Part shown: positions 8,443 through 17,186 of the stretch, one piece after another | Position numbering within the stretch: position 1 is the stretch's first letter | Layout: the number at the start of each line of letters is the position of its first letter | Origin: Planctomycetaceae bacterium | GTDB lineage: Bacteria > Planctomycetota > Planctomycetia > Pirellulales > Pirellulaceae | NCBI GenBank assembly: GCA_002726245.1 | Contig: PBSM01000253.1 | Span: 1 to 40,160, forward strand | Reading direction: 5' to 3' | DNA length: 40,160 nt | Position numbers and translations under genes: made by a program | The notes under the pieces: generated by a model | The model's database searches: none | The model's input: the letters and a program-made list of their open reading frames with translations, nothing else | What the model was told of the DNA's origin: nothing

Positions 8443-8678
8443 GGAATTGTCACATCCACGGTGACCGTTTCCCAGATTGCACTACCTGCAGCGGTCGTGG
8501 CCGCGTTCGCTCGATAGCTCTCCAAGAGAAGTTCGACCGCCTCTTTGATCATCTCACGAGCTTCCTCGCGGTCCTTACCTTGGGTAACTGCGCCTGGCAG
8601 TTCTGGTACGTGGGCCATGACCCATCCATCCTCGATCTCTTCGTACACGACCGTGTACTCCCTTTGCTGAGTGCCCAT
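8439..8678 (-). CDS. hicB: HicB-family antitoxin
   Basis: A 79-residue HicB-type antitoxin with the degenerate RNase-H-like fold: the YTVVYEEIEDGWVMAHVPEL strand pair, PGAVTQGKDREEA, then the EMIKEAVELLLESYR helix. HicB neutralises HicA and often represses its own promoter. No separate DNA-binding domain follows, so autoregulation may be weak. The open frame extends to a GTG at 8693, but I prefer the ATG at 8678, which has an AAAGG-like ribosome site about 8 bases upstream. It begins within 20 bases of the stop of the DUF1553 gene, so it appears built into that transcript. Confidence 0.82.
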   Translation of the reverse strand: MGTQQREYTVVYEEIEDGWVMAHVPELPGAVTQGKDREEAREMIKEAVELLLESYRANAATTAAGSAIWETVTVDVTIP

Positions 8679-8694
8679 AACATCGCCTTTCACA

Positions 8695-11679
8695 TCAGTC
8701 CAAATACATGAATTCGCTTAAGTTGAATAAGACGCGGCATAGGTTATCGATTCCATGCTGCGCGGCGTACGCTTCCAATCGCTTCTGTTCCTGCTCCGTC
8801 GGAGACCTCCCGGCGACGAGTTGCATCGCGCGATCGATCTGTATGAGTAAGGTGTCACCTTCGCGTTGTATTCGTTCGGCGAAACGCTGTGACATGGTGA
8901 GATTGAACTTGTTGTTCAACAAAGCCAATGCTTGCAGCGACGTCAGAGTCTCGTTGCGTTTGGGAGTGCTCTGTGACGAATCGGCGCAATCGAGTGTCGT
9001 CATGTAAGGATCCGGCTGCGAACGAGCAATGAAGCGATAGACCGATCGCCGGTGCGATGCCCGATCTGTTGGGTCGAACTTGTGGTATTCGTAATGCGGC
9101 GAGTGATCCGTCTTTTCCAGCACGAAGAGGTAATAGCCGGGGCCTCCCATCGTCTGCTGTAGACTTCCGCTAACGGCGAGAGTTGCATCGCGGATCTCTT
9201 CCGCTTCGAGCCGCCGCCGATTCATTCGCCATAAATAGCGATTACTGCCGTCGATTGCGGCATACTTCGCATTGTGCGCCGAGACCTGTCGATAAACGGC
9301 GCTCGTCACAATCAGTCGGTGCAGCTTCTTTAGCGACTGGCCGTTGTCCCGGAACTCCGCCGCTAGCCAGTCAAGCAACTCGGGATGCGAAGGCAATTGC
9401 CCCATGCGGCCGAAGTCGTTTGGTGTTTCGACGATTCCCTGGCCGAAGTGATACAGCCAGACCCGATTGACGATTGATCGCCATGTGAGCGGGTGATCGC
9501 TTCTCGTCAGCCATCGGGCGAGCGTCGCGCGCCGATCACCTTCGGTGTGGTCTGGCGGCAAATCGAACTTGGACCCAAACGCTTCGAGAATCGGAACCGT
9601 TCCAGGTTGCATCTCGTCTCGCGGGCTGAGGATGTTGCCGCGATGCAGCAGCCGGACCTGTCGTGGCTTGCCCATCGTAGGGACAAAGCCGCCACGTTGC
9701 TTGAAGTGTGTTGCAGCCGCGTAGACCATCTGACCGGCTGGCAGAGCGGCGAGTTGCTTTCTTGTCTCATCGATCTGCTTCGCGATCTTTTCACGTGCGG
9801 CAACTCGTTCTGACGTGTTGATCTTCGCCAGTATCTCTCGCTGTCTAGCTTGCACGCCAGCAAGCTCACGAACGGCGTTCGCGTCGGCCGCCTTTGCCCA
9901 CAAGCCATCCGTCAGGTTTGTCCGCGCCCAGCGAATCGGAGCCTCAATCGAATCAAGTGACGTGACTTTGGCCTGCAGAGCGACGTTCTTCCCGTCTTTG
10001 TCGTGGAGCTCGACTTCAGCCAAAGCCAAGATGAAATCGTTCTGGCGTTCGACGAGCTTTGTCGCGGTGATGCGGACGTAGCGAGCCTTGACTCCTTGAG
10101 CGTCGATTTCGTGCGGCACAAGGCCCGGATTCGGGAAGTCGGTCGTCGTCTGGTCATCCAAAGTCGTCGGAGAGTCGGCGTCGTGGAGTAACGCGACGAC
10201 ATTGAAGCGCACAGGAAACCCGAAGCCCGCGCCAATCCCAGCGAACTCGTCATGACAAGGATGGAGAACGACCCTGCTGATCTCGACTTCGCGACCAAGA
10301 TCGACTTGTACCCATTTCTCCGTGTCAGGCTTGTTCGCGATGTTACTGTGATAGCCAAAGGCCGGATGTTTGTCGGCAGGTTTGGCTTTCGGACTCAACT
10401 CGTTAATCCGCTTTTCAACAGCCGCCAGTTCCGCACCGCCTTCCTTCTTGATCGTCTCATCCAGCTTGGCAACTTCCGCATTGAGCTGCTTCAGCCGATC
10501 ATCGTATTGGTGGCGTCTGCGCTCAACGTCCGAATCGGTATCGTACGGACGGTCCGATCGATCCACCGCGGCGAAGACGGCCTGCAGGCGGTAGTAGTGT
10601 TCTTGTGTGAACGGATCAAACTTGTGGTTGTGGCAGCGGCAACATTGAATCGTCACACTGTTAAATGTGTTCAGCGTGTTGCTCACCATTTCATCCCGAT
10701 CGATGTGCCTCGCGATTCGGCCATCGATCTTCGACTCAGGTACCTCGACGTGCCCGATGAAATCCCACGGCCCTGCCGCGATAAAACCGAGGCCTAGAAT
10801 CCCATCCGGCTCCCCTGGGAAAAGTACATCGCCGGCGACTTGTTCCTGCACGAAACGCTGATACGGCTTGTCTTCGTTGAACGAGCGAATCACGTAGTCT
10901 CGATAAGGCCACGCGTTCAGTCGCAACTTATCTTTGTCGTAGCCGCACGTATCGGCATACTTCACCACATCCAGCCAGTGCCGCGCCCAACGCTCGCCGT
11001 ACCGCGGTGAAGCCAACAACCGATCGACAAGCTTTTCGTAAGCCTGTGACGAGTCGTCACTCATGAAAGCCGCGACCTCTTCTGGCGCCGGCGGCAGGCC
11101 TACAAGATCGAAATACAAGCGGCGAATCAACATTCGCCGATCTGCTTCCGGAGACAAGCTCAATCTGTGTTCTTTTAGCTTGGCGAGGACAAAGTGATCG
11201 ATCGGGGTCTGCGCTCGTTGAAGATCTTCGCTGTCCAGCTCAGGCAATGGTGACCGCTTGACCGGTCTCAACGACCACCAATTCATGTCGGCCAAGCTCT
11301 TGTCTGCCAGACGCACTGCATCAGGCCACTTGACTCCACCTGCAACCCACTTGCGAATGGCTGCGACTTCGTCCGCCGTCAGCGGTTCGCCATCTTTCGG
11401 CATTTCCGGGTTGTCACCCGAGATGTATTCCACCAGCGAGCTGCCATCAGCATCGCTACCTTGCACGATCGCCCCGCCATCGCCCCCGCTCCGCATCGCT
11501 TCTTCCGACTGCAACGACAAGCCTCCCTTGCGATCACTCTCGCTGTGGCAGCTTACGCAGCGATGTTCCAGGATCGGCCTGACAGCGTCCGTGAATATAT
11601 CGCTCTCCAGGGCACGTACGTCAGCGTAACAAGCGAGCGTGTTTGCGAGAGCAGCCGCAATTGTGATACAGAGTCTCAT
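8695..11679 (-). CDS. PSCyt1-DUF1549-DUF1553 planctomycete cytochrome protein with inserted F5/8C-like domain
   Basis: A large secreted protein of 994 residues. Signal peptide at about 1-20, then a PSCyt1 cytochrome segment with haem motif CVSCH at 41-45. DUF1549 (PSCyt2) covers roughly 150-365, with RYGERWARHWLDVVKYADT and a second haem motif CCRCHNHKFDP at 346-355. A coiled-coil-like stretch lies at 385-430, and a discoidin (F5/8 type C)-like sugar-binding fold at about 440-560 (WVQVDLGREVEISRVVLHP). DUF1553 fills about 690-980 (NRVWLYHFGQGIVETPNDFG and RRRLEAEEIRD). The frame is open to 12054, but the ATG at 11679 precedes the only credible signal peptide. It is divergent from the NHL gene and paired with the DUF1501 gene beyond hicBA. 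Two c-type haems suggest periplasmic electron transfer linked to polymer binding; the substrate is unknown. Confidence 0.9.
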   Translation of the reverse strand: MRLCITIAAALANTLACYADVRALESDIFTDAVRPILEHRCVSCHSESDRKGGLSLQSEEAMRSGGDGGAIVQGSDADGSSLVEYISGDNPEMPKDGEPLTADEVAAIRKWVAGGVKWPDAVRLADKSLADMNWWSLRPVKRSPLPELDSEDLQRAQTPIDHFVLAKLKEHRLSLSPEADRRMLIRRLYFDLVGLPPAPEEVAAFMSDDSSQAYEKLVDRLLASPRYGERWARHWLDVVKYADTCGYDKDKLRLNAWPYRDYVIRSFNEDKPYQRFVQEQVAGDVLFPGEPDGILGLGFIAAGPWDFIGHVEVPESKIDGRIARHIDRDEMVSNTLNTFNSVTIQCCRCHNHKFDPFTQEHYYRLQAVFAAVDRSDRPYDTDSDVERRRHQYDDRLKQLNAEVAKLDETIKKEGGAELAAVEKRINELSPKAKPADKHPAFGYHSNIANKPDTEKWVQVDLGREVEISRVVLHPCHDEFAGIGAGFGFPVRFNVVALLHDADSPTTLDDQTTTDFPNPGLVPHEIDAQGVKARYVRITATKLVERQNDFILALAEVELHDKDGKNVALQAKVTSLDSIEAPIRWARTNLTDGLWAKAADANAVRELAGVQARQREILAKINTSERVAAREKIAKQIDETRKQLAALPAGQMVYAAATHFKQRGGFVPTMGKPRQVRLLHRGNILSPRDEMQPGTVPILEAFGSKFDLPPDHTEGDRRATLARWLTRSDHPLTWRSIVNRVWLYHFGQGIVETPNDFGRMGQLPSHPELLDWLAAEFRDNGQSLKKLHRLIVTSAVYRQVSAHNAKYAAIDGSNRYLWRMNRRRLEAEEIRDATLAVSGSLQQTMGGPGYYLFVLEKTDHSPHYEYHKFDPTDRASHRRSVYRFIARSQPDPYMTTLDCADSSQSTPKRNETLTSLQALALLNNKFNLTMSQRFAERIQREGDTLLIQIDRAMQLVAGRSPTEQEQKRLEAYAAQHGIDNLCRVLFNLSEFMYLD

Positions 11680-11857
11680 ATTGCTTCTGAATGTGGGGTG
11701 GCTCAGACGGTAAGCATCTATTTTGACGTAAGACGGTTGGCAATCCAAGGCATTACTACGAATCGCTACAGTTCGTCGGTTTTGCCGGTGAGTTTGCATC
11801 TGCTCGGATACAAGCGGATAATCGATCCGACGGTCCGCGTACAAAGAAGAGGAAAGA
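11680..11857. promoter_or_regulatory. Divergent promoter region, cytochrome gene / NHL gene
   Basis: 178 bases separate two divergent starts (ATG at 11679 on minus, ATG at 11858 on plus). The plus gene has a clear AGAGGAAAGA ribosome site directly before its ATG. I see no palindrome strong enough to name an operator. Confidence 0.45.
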
Positions 11858-12940
11858 ATGAGAGCGATTCTTCTTACTGCCCTGTGGAGCTTGTGCTGCG
11901 TAACTGCAGCCGCCGAAAACATCAATACCGTCGCCGGCATTGGATCACCGACGAACAATGGCTCGGCGGGGGAAGCGACAAAGACTGCGATTGCCCAGCC
12001 GTTCGGCGTCGAGATCGGACCTGGCGGTGCGTTATATGTAACGGAGGTTGGCAACCACCGCGTGATGCGAATCGACTTGAAGACCGGAAGACTGACGACG
12101 GTTGCCGGATGCGGGAAGAAGGGCTACACGGGCGATGGTGGTCCGGCGACGGCAGCGGAACTGAACGAGCCTTACGAAGTGCGGTTCGACGAAGCTGGCA
12201 ACATGTACATTGTCGAGATGCAGAATCATCTCGTTCGCAAAGTTGATGCAAAGAGCGGCATCATCTCCACGATTGCTGGAACGGGCGAGCCGGGTTTCGA
12301 AGGCGATGGCGGTCCGGCGGCGACGGCAAAGTTCTCGCGTCCGCATAGCATCGCGCTCGATCAATCAGATGGCCTGTACGTCGCGGACATTGGCAATCAT
12401 CGAATCCGACGGATTGATTTGAAGAGCGGTATCGTCGAAACGATTGCGGGGACTGGCGGGCGGAAGTTGCCAACGGACGGTGGAGTCGCCAAGGACAATC
12501 CGGTCGTTGGGCCGCGTGCTCTGTTCATTGACGACGACACGATGTGGGTCGCGTTGCGAGAAGGACACAGCGTCTGGACTTTGTCGCTGAAGACCGGCAC
12601 GTGGACCCATGTTTCAGGAACTGGCAAGAAGGGTTTCAGCGGCGATGGCTCTTCAGCCAAGACGGCGACGTACAACGGACCGAAAGGGATTGCAGTTGGT
12701 CCGCAAGGCAAGGTCTTCGTCGTGGATACGGAGAATCAAGCAATACGCATGATCGACCCGAAGGCCGATCGTATCTCAACGATCGCCGGCGGTGGACCCG
12801 AGCAACGTGGCGGCGACGGTGACGGAGGATCGGCCACGAAAGCCCAACTCGATCGTCCCCACGGTATCTGCGTCGGCCCCGATGGCACCGTCTATATCGG
12901 CGACACCAACAACCACCGTGTGAGACGAGTGAAGCGATAG
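11858..12940 (+). CDS. Secreted NHL-repeat beta-propeller protein
   Basis: A 360-residue protein with a signal peptide (about 1-19, ending TAAA) followed by about five to six NHL repeats. Each repeat has the pattern 'GxxGDGGPATxAxLxxPxGV...DxxGxLYVADxxNHRIRRID...IxTIAGTG'. Examples are GDGGPATAAELNEPYEV, YVADIGNHRIRRID and YIGDTNNHRVRRVKR at the very end. NHL propellers are interaction platforms, and in planctomycetes they are commonly secreted. No enzymatic domain is attached. The AGAGGAAAGA ribosome site just upstream supports this start. Confidence 0.88.
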   Translation: MRAILLTALWSLCCVTAAAENINTVAGIGSPTNNGSAGEATKTAIAQPFGVEIGPGGALYVTEVGNHRVMRIDLKTGRLTTVAGCGKKGYTGDGGPATAAELNEPYEVRFDEAGNMYIVEMQNHLVRKVDAKSGIISTIAGTGEPGFEGDGGPAATAKFSRPHSIALDQSDGLYVADIGNHRIRRIDLKSGIVETIAGTGGRKLPTDGGVAKDNPVVGPRALFIDDDTMWVALREGHSVWTLSLKTGTWTHVSGTGKKGFSGDGSSAKTATYNGPKGIAVGPQGKVFVVDTENQAIRMIDPKADRISTIAGGGPEQRGGDGDGGSATKAQLDRPHGICVGPDGTVYIGDTNNHRVRRVKR

Positions 12941-12999
12941 CCGTCGATGGCGGATTCAACACGGAATCACAGACCGTTGATATCCCAAGAGACCATCAC

Positions 13000-13365
13000 A
13001 TGGCCTACACTGTTTCCCTAGTCGGCATCTTCGCCACCGTCATTGGATTGTTGGGCCTTATCAGTCCGCAACGTCTTGCAGATATCGTCGGGCACTGGCA
13101 AGGACCAACCCGATTTTGGGCAGCTATTACAGCACGTCTTGCATTCGGGGCGTTCTTTCTTGTCGCCGCTCCGATGTGCCGACTCCCGATCGTTGTGCGT
13201 GTAGTAGGCGCGATTACTATCATCGCTGCCCTTACGATTCTGATCATCGGCCAGTCGCGATTGGACATCTTTATCGCATGGTGGTTGCGACAGCCAAAGC
13301 TCGTGCGAATCTCAGCTTTGTTCGCGTTTGGATTCGGCTTATTGCTGATCTACGCAGGAGCGTAA
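13000..13365 (+). CDS. Small membrane protein with four predicted helices
   Basis: 121 residues with four hydrophobic segments at about 5-23, 40-58, 65-86 and 101-119, a short positively charged C-terminal loop (WWLRQPKLVR) and no signal peptide. I do not recognise a named family. It lies about 60 bases downstream of the NHL gene on the same strand and converges on the 52-residue cysteine protein. Hydrophobic content and a proper start make it a likely real gene of unknown role. Confidence 0.65.
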   Translation: MAYTVSLVGIFATVIGLLGLISPQRLADIVGHWQGPTRFWAAITARLAFGAFFLVAAPMCRLPIVVRVVGAITIIAALTILIIGQSRLDIFIAWWLRQPKLVRISALFAFGFGLLLIYAGA

Positions 13366-13373
13366 CACCGCCA

Positions 13374-13532
13374 TCAAGTTTCAGTCGGCTCTCGCTGTTC
13401 GTCGTTCGGCTGCTGTTCGGTTCGCTCTTTCTTCGGCTTCATATAGTCGCCGATAACAGCCTTTAGCGGACAGAACGAGAACGCTGGGCACTTCTTACAA
13501 CTGGCGACTAGGGCGATTGGGCATAAGGTCAT
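13374..13532 (-). CDS. 52-residue four-cysteine protein (probable metal-binding micro-protein)
   Basis: A short gene easily missed by length filters. It starts at the ATG at 13532 with a strong AAGGAG ribosome site 8 bases upstream. The protein begins MTLCPIALVASCKKCPAFSF. Cysteines at 4, 12, 15 and 21 give the pattern C-x7-C-x2-C-x5-C, including one CxxC, within a compact 30-residue N-terminal part. The C-terminus (about 32-52) is highly polar, with many K, E, Q and P, and looks disordered. The ordered Cys block suggests a small zinc or iron-sulfur site. I recall similar short 'CPIALxxxCxKCPxFxxCPLK' proteins in planctomycetes but cannot confirm a family name. It lies downstream of the MFS gene on the same strand. 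Confidence 0.65.
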   Translation of the reverse strand: MTLCPIALVASCKKCPAFSFCPLKAVIGDYMKPKKERTEQQPNDEQREPTET

Positions 13533-13647
13533 CGCACTTCTCCTTCGTTGGGTGCTCGCACAACGGGCGGATCATGACGTGCTCTCGCGCGTCATTGTCG
13601 GCGTGTTACGGCGAGCGTGCAACTTAGTACCTCGGTTCGACGACACG

Positions 13648-14808
13648 TCAAGTCAATCGTAGGGCCAACACGATCGAGAGCGTACACAGTAAAACCGCCG
13701 AGCCGCTGGCGATCAGAAAGCCTCGCTGAACCGTGGTCCGCTTCGCATACATGCCGATCAAGATGGGGATTGCTGTCCAGCCGATTCCGCCGACGCAGAA
13801 GAAGATCCCGACGACGCGCCCGTGCAGTGATGGCTCGACATGACCCAGCAAGATCGCGATCAATGTGGGGAAGATCGGTCCGACGACAGCGCCGGCAGCG
13901 ATGATCAGTATGCACATCAATGTCGTTCCCCGGCAGAAGACGATGCCGAGCGTGATCGCGACGCTACAACAGGCCATCACGACAACCAAAGTTGTGTCTG
14001 CTCCTTCCGGCAACGTCAATGCGGTGACCAGGCGAGATCCCATGAAGGTCAACCAGAACACCGACAGTAGCGCTGATGCTCTAGCTTCGCTAACTTTCTT
14101 TTCGGTCATCAGTGTCGTTGCCCACGTCGCGATTGACGCTTCGGTCGGCACATGAAAGAAGAACGCGATCGAACAGAGCCAGACAATTGGATCGGACAGC
14201 AGCTTCGCCAATCCGCCCGCCACGGATTCGGATGACGCTACTTTCAGTGCTTCCCAATCGACGCCAAGTCCTAACGAGAGCGGAATCACCGATACCGCCG
14301 CAAAGCCGTACAAGGTCCGAATCAATCCGAACCGCTGCGCGCAATAGACGATAATCAACGGGGTGACAAACGTTCCCATCCCGAAGATGAAGTCGCCCAT
14401 GTTCATGGCGTAAGCCATGCGCTGTGGCAGATCTTCCGCCGGCACGAACGCTGGCGGAGACGTGACGTTCAATACGTTGACTAACGCCGACCAGCCAGTG
14501 CCCAGCACTAGGACAGCCGCGAGCGCGGCGGTGTAGCGGCGAGAGTGAGCGAGCACGACGAGGCTGAGAATCACCAATAGGAAGCCGCCACCCAGGACGG
14601 CTTGCTTACCAAGTAGATCGACCAGAAGTCCGGCCGCGACTACCATCGGGATCAAGGTGAAGCCAAACACCGAAACTAACCCGCCGACCTTCCCTTCGTC
14701 GATCTCCAACTTACGGGCCAGCGGCAACTTAACGCTGCCCAACAAAGCAAAACACATCCCGGCTGTTGCCAAGGCCGCGATCTGCATCAGAGTCAGCATC
14801 GAATCCAT
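13648..14808 (-). CDS. Major facilitator superfamily transporter
   Basis: About 386 residues with around 12 predicted membrane helices, the standard MFS size. Recognisable features are the early segment LPLARKLEIDEGKVGGLVSV, a middle loop between helices 6 and 7 (VDWEALKVASSES), and GPIFPTLIAILLGH in the second half, which resembles the fucose/glucose-type (FGHS/FucP-like) branch. Substrate is not assignable, though sugar is plausible. The frame is open to 14859, but the first 17 residues (MDVFVRP...) fall on a repeat-like hairpin. I prefer the ATG at 14808, which has an AAGGA-containing upstream sequence. The gene lies just downstream of hflC on the same strand. Confidence 0.82.
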   Translation of the reverse strand: MDSMLTLMQIAALATAGMCFALLGSVKLPLARKLEIDEGKVGGLVSVFGFTLIPMVVAAGLLVDLLGKQAVLGGGFLLVILSLVVLAHSRRYTAALAAVLVLGTGWSALVNVLNVTSPPAFVPAEDLPQRMAYAMNMGDFIFGMGTFVTPLIIVYCAQRFGLIRTLYGFAAVSVIPLSLGLGVDWEALKVASSESVAGGLAKLLSDPIVWLCSIAFFFHVPTEASIATWATTLMTEKKVSEARASALLSVFWLTFMGSRLVTALTLPEGADTTLVVVMACCSVAITLGIVFCRGTTLMCILIIAAGAVVGPIFPTLIAILLGHVEPSLHGRVVGIFFCVGGIGWTAIPILIGMYAKRTTVQRGFLIASGSAVLLCTLSIVLALRLT

Positions 14809-14843
14809 ATTGCGTGTTTCCTTGTCCGGTCGAATCAACGGAC

Positions 14844-14857
14844 GGACGAAGACGTCC
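14844..14857. repeat. Short GC-rich palindrome upstream of the MFS gene
   Basis: GGACG-AAGA-CGTCC forms a five-base-pair hairpin between hflC and the MFS transporter gene. It may be a fragment of a dispersed intergenic repeat or part of a terminator after hflC; there is no T-run to decide. Confidence 0.3.
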
Positions 14858-14893
14858 ATCCTACGGTTGAATCTCCAACTGAACTTCGTCTCG

Positions 14894-15859
14894 TCAGGGG
14901 CTGGCTGGTATTGGCGGCACAGGTGCCGATGTCGGCTGGCCCGGTTCCTTCAGCATCTGGAACAGATTGCTTTCCGTAGACAAAATCAAGCGCGTGCCTC
15001 GGTTGAGTGTCTTCTTCAAAACCTCCAACCGCCGCAAGAACTCGTAAAACTCCGGGGACTGGCCGTACGCCTCGGCAGTCATCTGGATCACCTGCGCATC
15101 GGCCTCGCCGCGAATCTCCACGGACTTCTGCTCCATTTCACCTTCGATTTGGTCCAGTTCCTTCTGCATTGCCCCTTCGATGCGGTTCTTCTCCTCGAGG
15201 GCCTCCGAATCATACAACCTCGCGATCCGCAATCGCTCCGAGATCATGCGCTCGTAGACGGTCGCGCGAACCGAGGCAACATAATTGACTCGTTTGATAC
15301 GGACCTTGACCAGTTCCATTCCGTATTCTTTCAAATCGACTCCGACGAGAATCTCATCTTCGACATCATCGCGCCCGTTGCCCGCAACCTGATCGGCTTC
15401 GGTCCGTTCCAGTTCTTCACTTTCGTATTCGAGTTTAGCGTTGGACTTGCGGACGACGTCGATCAAATTGTGACGTGCGACAACGTTGCGCACCACAGAA
15501 TCCACCAGATCGTCCAGGATCTTTTGCCCACGCGCTTCGTTTCGGACCTTCACAAAGAAAACCATAGGATCAATGATATGCCAGCGTGCCCAGACGTCGA
15601 TGTCGATTCGCTTCTTGTCTTTTGTTTGCATGCTCTCCGGCGCCCCGTCCCAAGGAAGCAATCGCTTTTCCAGGAAGTACGCTTCCTGAATGAAAGGGGT
15701 CTTGAAGTGCAAACCTGCGTCTTGAACGTCATCGACCGGCTTACCGAACTGTGTAACGATGACCTGCTTCCCTTCCTCCACGATGTAGGCGCTCGAGTAC
15801 AACACAAGGACGGCAACTCCGAGGATCACGAGAGCGGCGACAGCAGTTCTTGTTTTCAT
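14894..15859 (-). CDS. hflC: HflC, SPFH-domain subunit of the FtsH protease modulator
   Basis: A 321-residue protein with one N-terminal membrane helix (about 5-23) and then an SPFH/band-7 domain (YIVEEGKQVIVTQFGKPV, LPWDGAPESMQTKDKKRIDI, WARWHIIDP). A long helical region with AEAYGQSPEFYEFLRRLE near the C-terminus is a hallmark of HflC. With HflK it forms a large membrane cage that holds and regulates the FtsH protease. The segment ADQVAGNGRDDVEDEILV is a small insertion compared with the E. coli protein, as I recall it. The start overlaps the hflK stop as ATGA, giving coupled translation. Confidence 0.93.
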   Translation of the reverse strand: MKTRTAVAALVILGVAVLVLYSSAYIVEEGKQVIVTQFGKPVDDVQDAGLHFKTPFIQEAYFLEKRLLPWDGAPESMQTKDKKRIDIDVWARWHIIDPMVFFVKVRNEARGQKILDDLVDSVVRNVVARHNLIDVVRKSNAKLEYESEELERTEADQVAGNGRDDVEDEILVGVDLKEYGMELVKVRIKRVNYVASVRATVYERMISERLRIARLYDSEALEEKNRIEGAMQKELDQIEGEMEQKSVEIRGEADAQVIQMTAEAYGQSPEFYEFLRRLEVLKKTLNRGTRLILSTESNLFQMLKEPGQPTSAPVPPIPASP

Positions 15860-16977
15860 CGGACACCTTCACTTTCGCCGCTGGCACTTTCGACGCTGGG
15901 CACCGGAGTACCCTGATCGAGATTTAGCAGAGGCAGCACACCACGCACTGAGTCGTCAATGATTGTCTTGTCACCCGCTTGGGAGAGAATTTCTTCCATG
16001 GCCTCGAGATAGAGCCGCTTTCGAGTCACATAGGGTGCCTTCTCGTATTCGGCTAACTGAGCGAGAAACGCACTGATCTGCCCGGTCGTTTCGAGTATGA
16101 CACGATTTTGATATCCTTCGGCTTCGGCGATCGCCTTGTCTTTCGCTCCACGTGCAGCGGGGATCTTACTGTTCCGCTCACCCAGTGCTTCGTTGACCAC
16201 CTGTTCCTTCTTCTGCCGAGCGCGGTTAACCTCTTGGAACGCGTCCTGAACCTGTTCTGTGGGCGGTGAGGTCGTCTGCAGCTTGACGGTGATGATGTCC
16301 ACCCCCGCCTCGAAGCCGTCCAGTTCCTCCTGGATCAGCTCTTCTGCCTGCTTGGCGAGCTGTTCTCGGCCGATCGTCAGCACGTAGTCGATGCTCGAAT
16401 CACCTACGAGTTTTCGCATCACGGACTCCGAAATATCGCTGATGGTATCCGTCACCGCCGCGTTCACGTCGGAAACTGTCCCGCTGGGCAAGCTCTTTAG
16501 GTCGATCTTCTCCGTACTGCCGACCTTGAAAAGAAACTCCATCGGATCTTTGACGCGGTACTGCACGATCCACTCGACGTGTCCCAGATTCAGATCCCCG
16601 GTCAGCATCTCGGCGACTGCAAGGTCGTCGCTTGTCTTCGGCGCGTAGAGCGTCTTGCGACCCGCCTGCGACGTTTCAAAACCAAACTCCAGGGACTGGA
16701 TGCGCTGTACAGGAACTTGGTAGACCGTATCGATCGGCCACGGCATTTTCATGTGAAGGCCTGGAGGAACCGTGGCCACCTGCTCGCCAAACCTGAGTAC
16801 GACGCCTTCGTCGCTCGCTTCGACGCGATAGAACATCGACCAGCCGACGAGCAGCAGAACAGCGACAACAAGTCCGACTAAGGCCAGCCGAACGCCCTTG
16901 GCTATCTGATCCCAAGGGATGTCTTCGGGGTTAAAAGGACGGCCTTGGCGGCCGCCGAAATCATCGGATGAGGACAT
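15856..16977 (-). CDS. hflK: HflK, SPFH-domain subunit of the FtsH protease modulator
   Basis: A 373-residue protein. The N-terminus is Gly/Asp/Pro-rich (SSSDDFGGRQGRPFNPEDIP) and is followed by one membrane helix at about 32-49. The SPFH domain contains EGVVLRFGEQVATVPPGLHMKMPWPID and VEWIVQYRVKDPMEFLF. A long Ala/Glu-rich helix with AFQEVNRARQKKEQVVNEA then leads to the C-terminus, the typical HflK order. It forms the HflKC complex with the coupled hflC product around FtsH in the membrane. The hflK-hflC order and overlap match the arrangement in many bacteria. Confidence 0.93.
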   Translation of the reverse strand: MSSSDDFGGRQGRPFNPEDIPWDQIAKGVRLALVGLVVAVLLLVGWSMFYRVEASDEGVVLRFGEQVATVPPGLHMKMPWPIDTVYQVPVQRIQSLEFGFETSQAGRKTLYAPKTSDDLAVAEMLTGDLNLGHVEWIVQYRVKDPMEFLFKVGSTEKIDLKSLPSGTVSDVNAAVTDTISDISESVMRKLVGDSSIDYVLTIGREQLAKQAEELIQEELDGFEAGVDIITVKLQTTSPPTEQVQDAFQEVNRARQKKEQVVNEALGERNSKIPAARGAKDKAIAEAEGYQNRVILETTGQISAFLAQLAEYEKAPYVTRKRLYLEAMEEILSQAGDKTIIDDSVRGVLPLLNLDQGTPVPSVESASGESEGVR

Positions 16978-17157
16978 TTGTCGTTCGCCTTACGTGAGTG
17001 ATAGTGCGACTTCCGTATTCGGCGACCACTCGGCGTGGACCAACAAGCCGTTCTCCACCGCTTTGCCGCCTCAATCTGAGAGAGTGTACCATATCGCCTG
17101 TTGTAGCGGTGAAACCGAGTCGTCAACATTGGCGGGTTGTTGTGCGGTTAAGCACAA

Positions 17158-17174
17158 GCAAGAGAGTCTCTTGC
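17158..17174. terminator. Possible hairpin after the second DUF1501 gene
   Basis: GCAAGAGAGTCTCTTGC is a palindrome with two perfect eight-base arms around one central base, about 13 bases past the DUF1501 stop codon. There is no clear T-run on either strand, so a terminator or a protein-binding palindrome are both possible. Confidence 0.35.
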
Positions 17175-17186
17175 CGCAACAGGTCG

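Noticed and set aside
11680..12054. N-terminal extension of the DUF1553 protein frame
   Set aside because: The added 125 residues have no signal peptide character and run into the divergent NHL gene; the ATG at 11679 precedes a proper leader.
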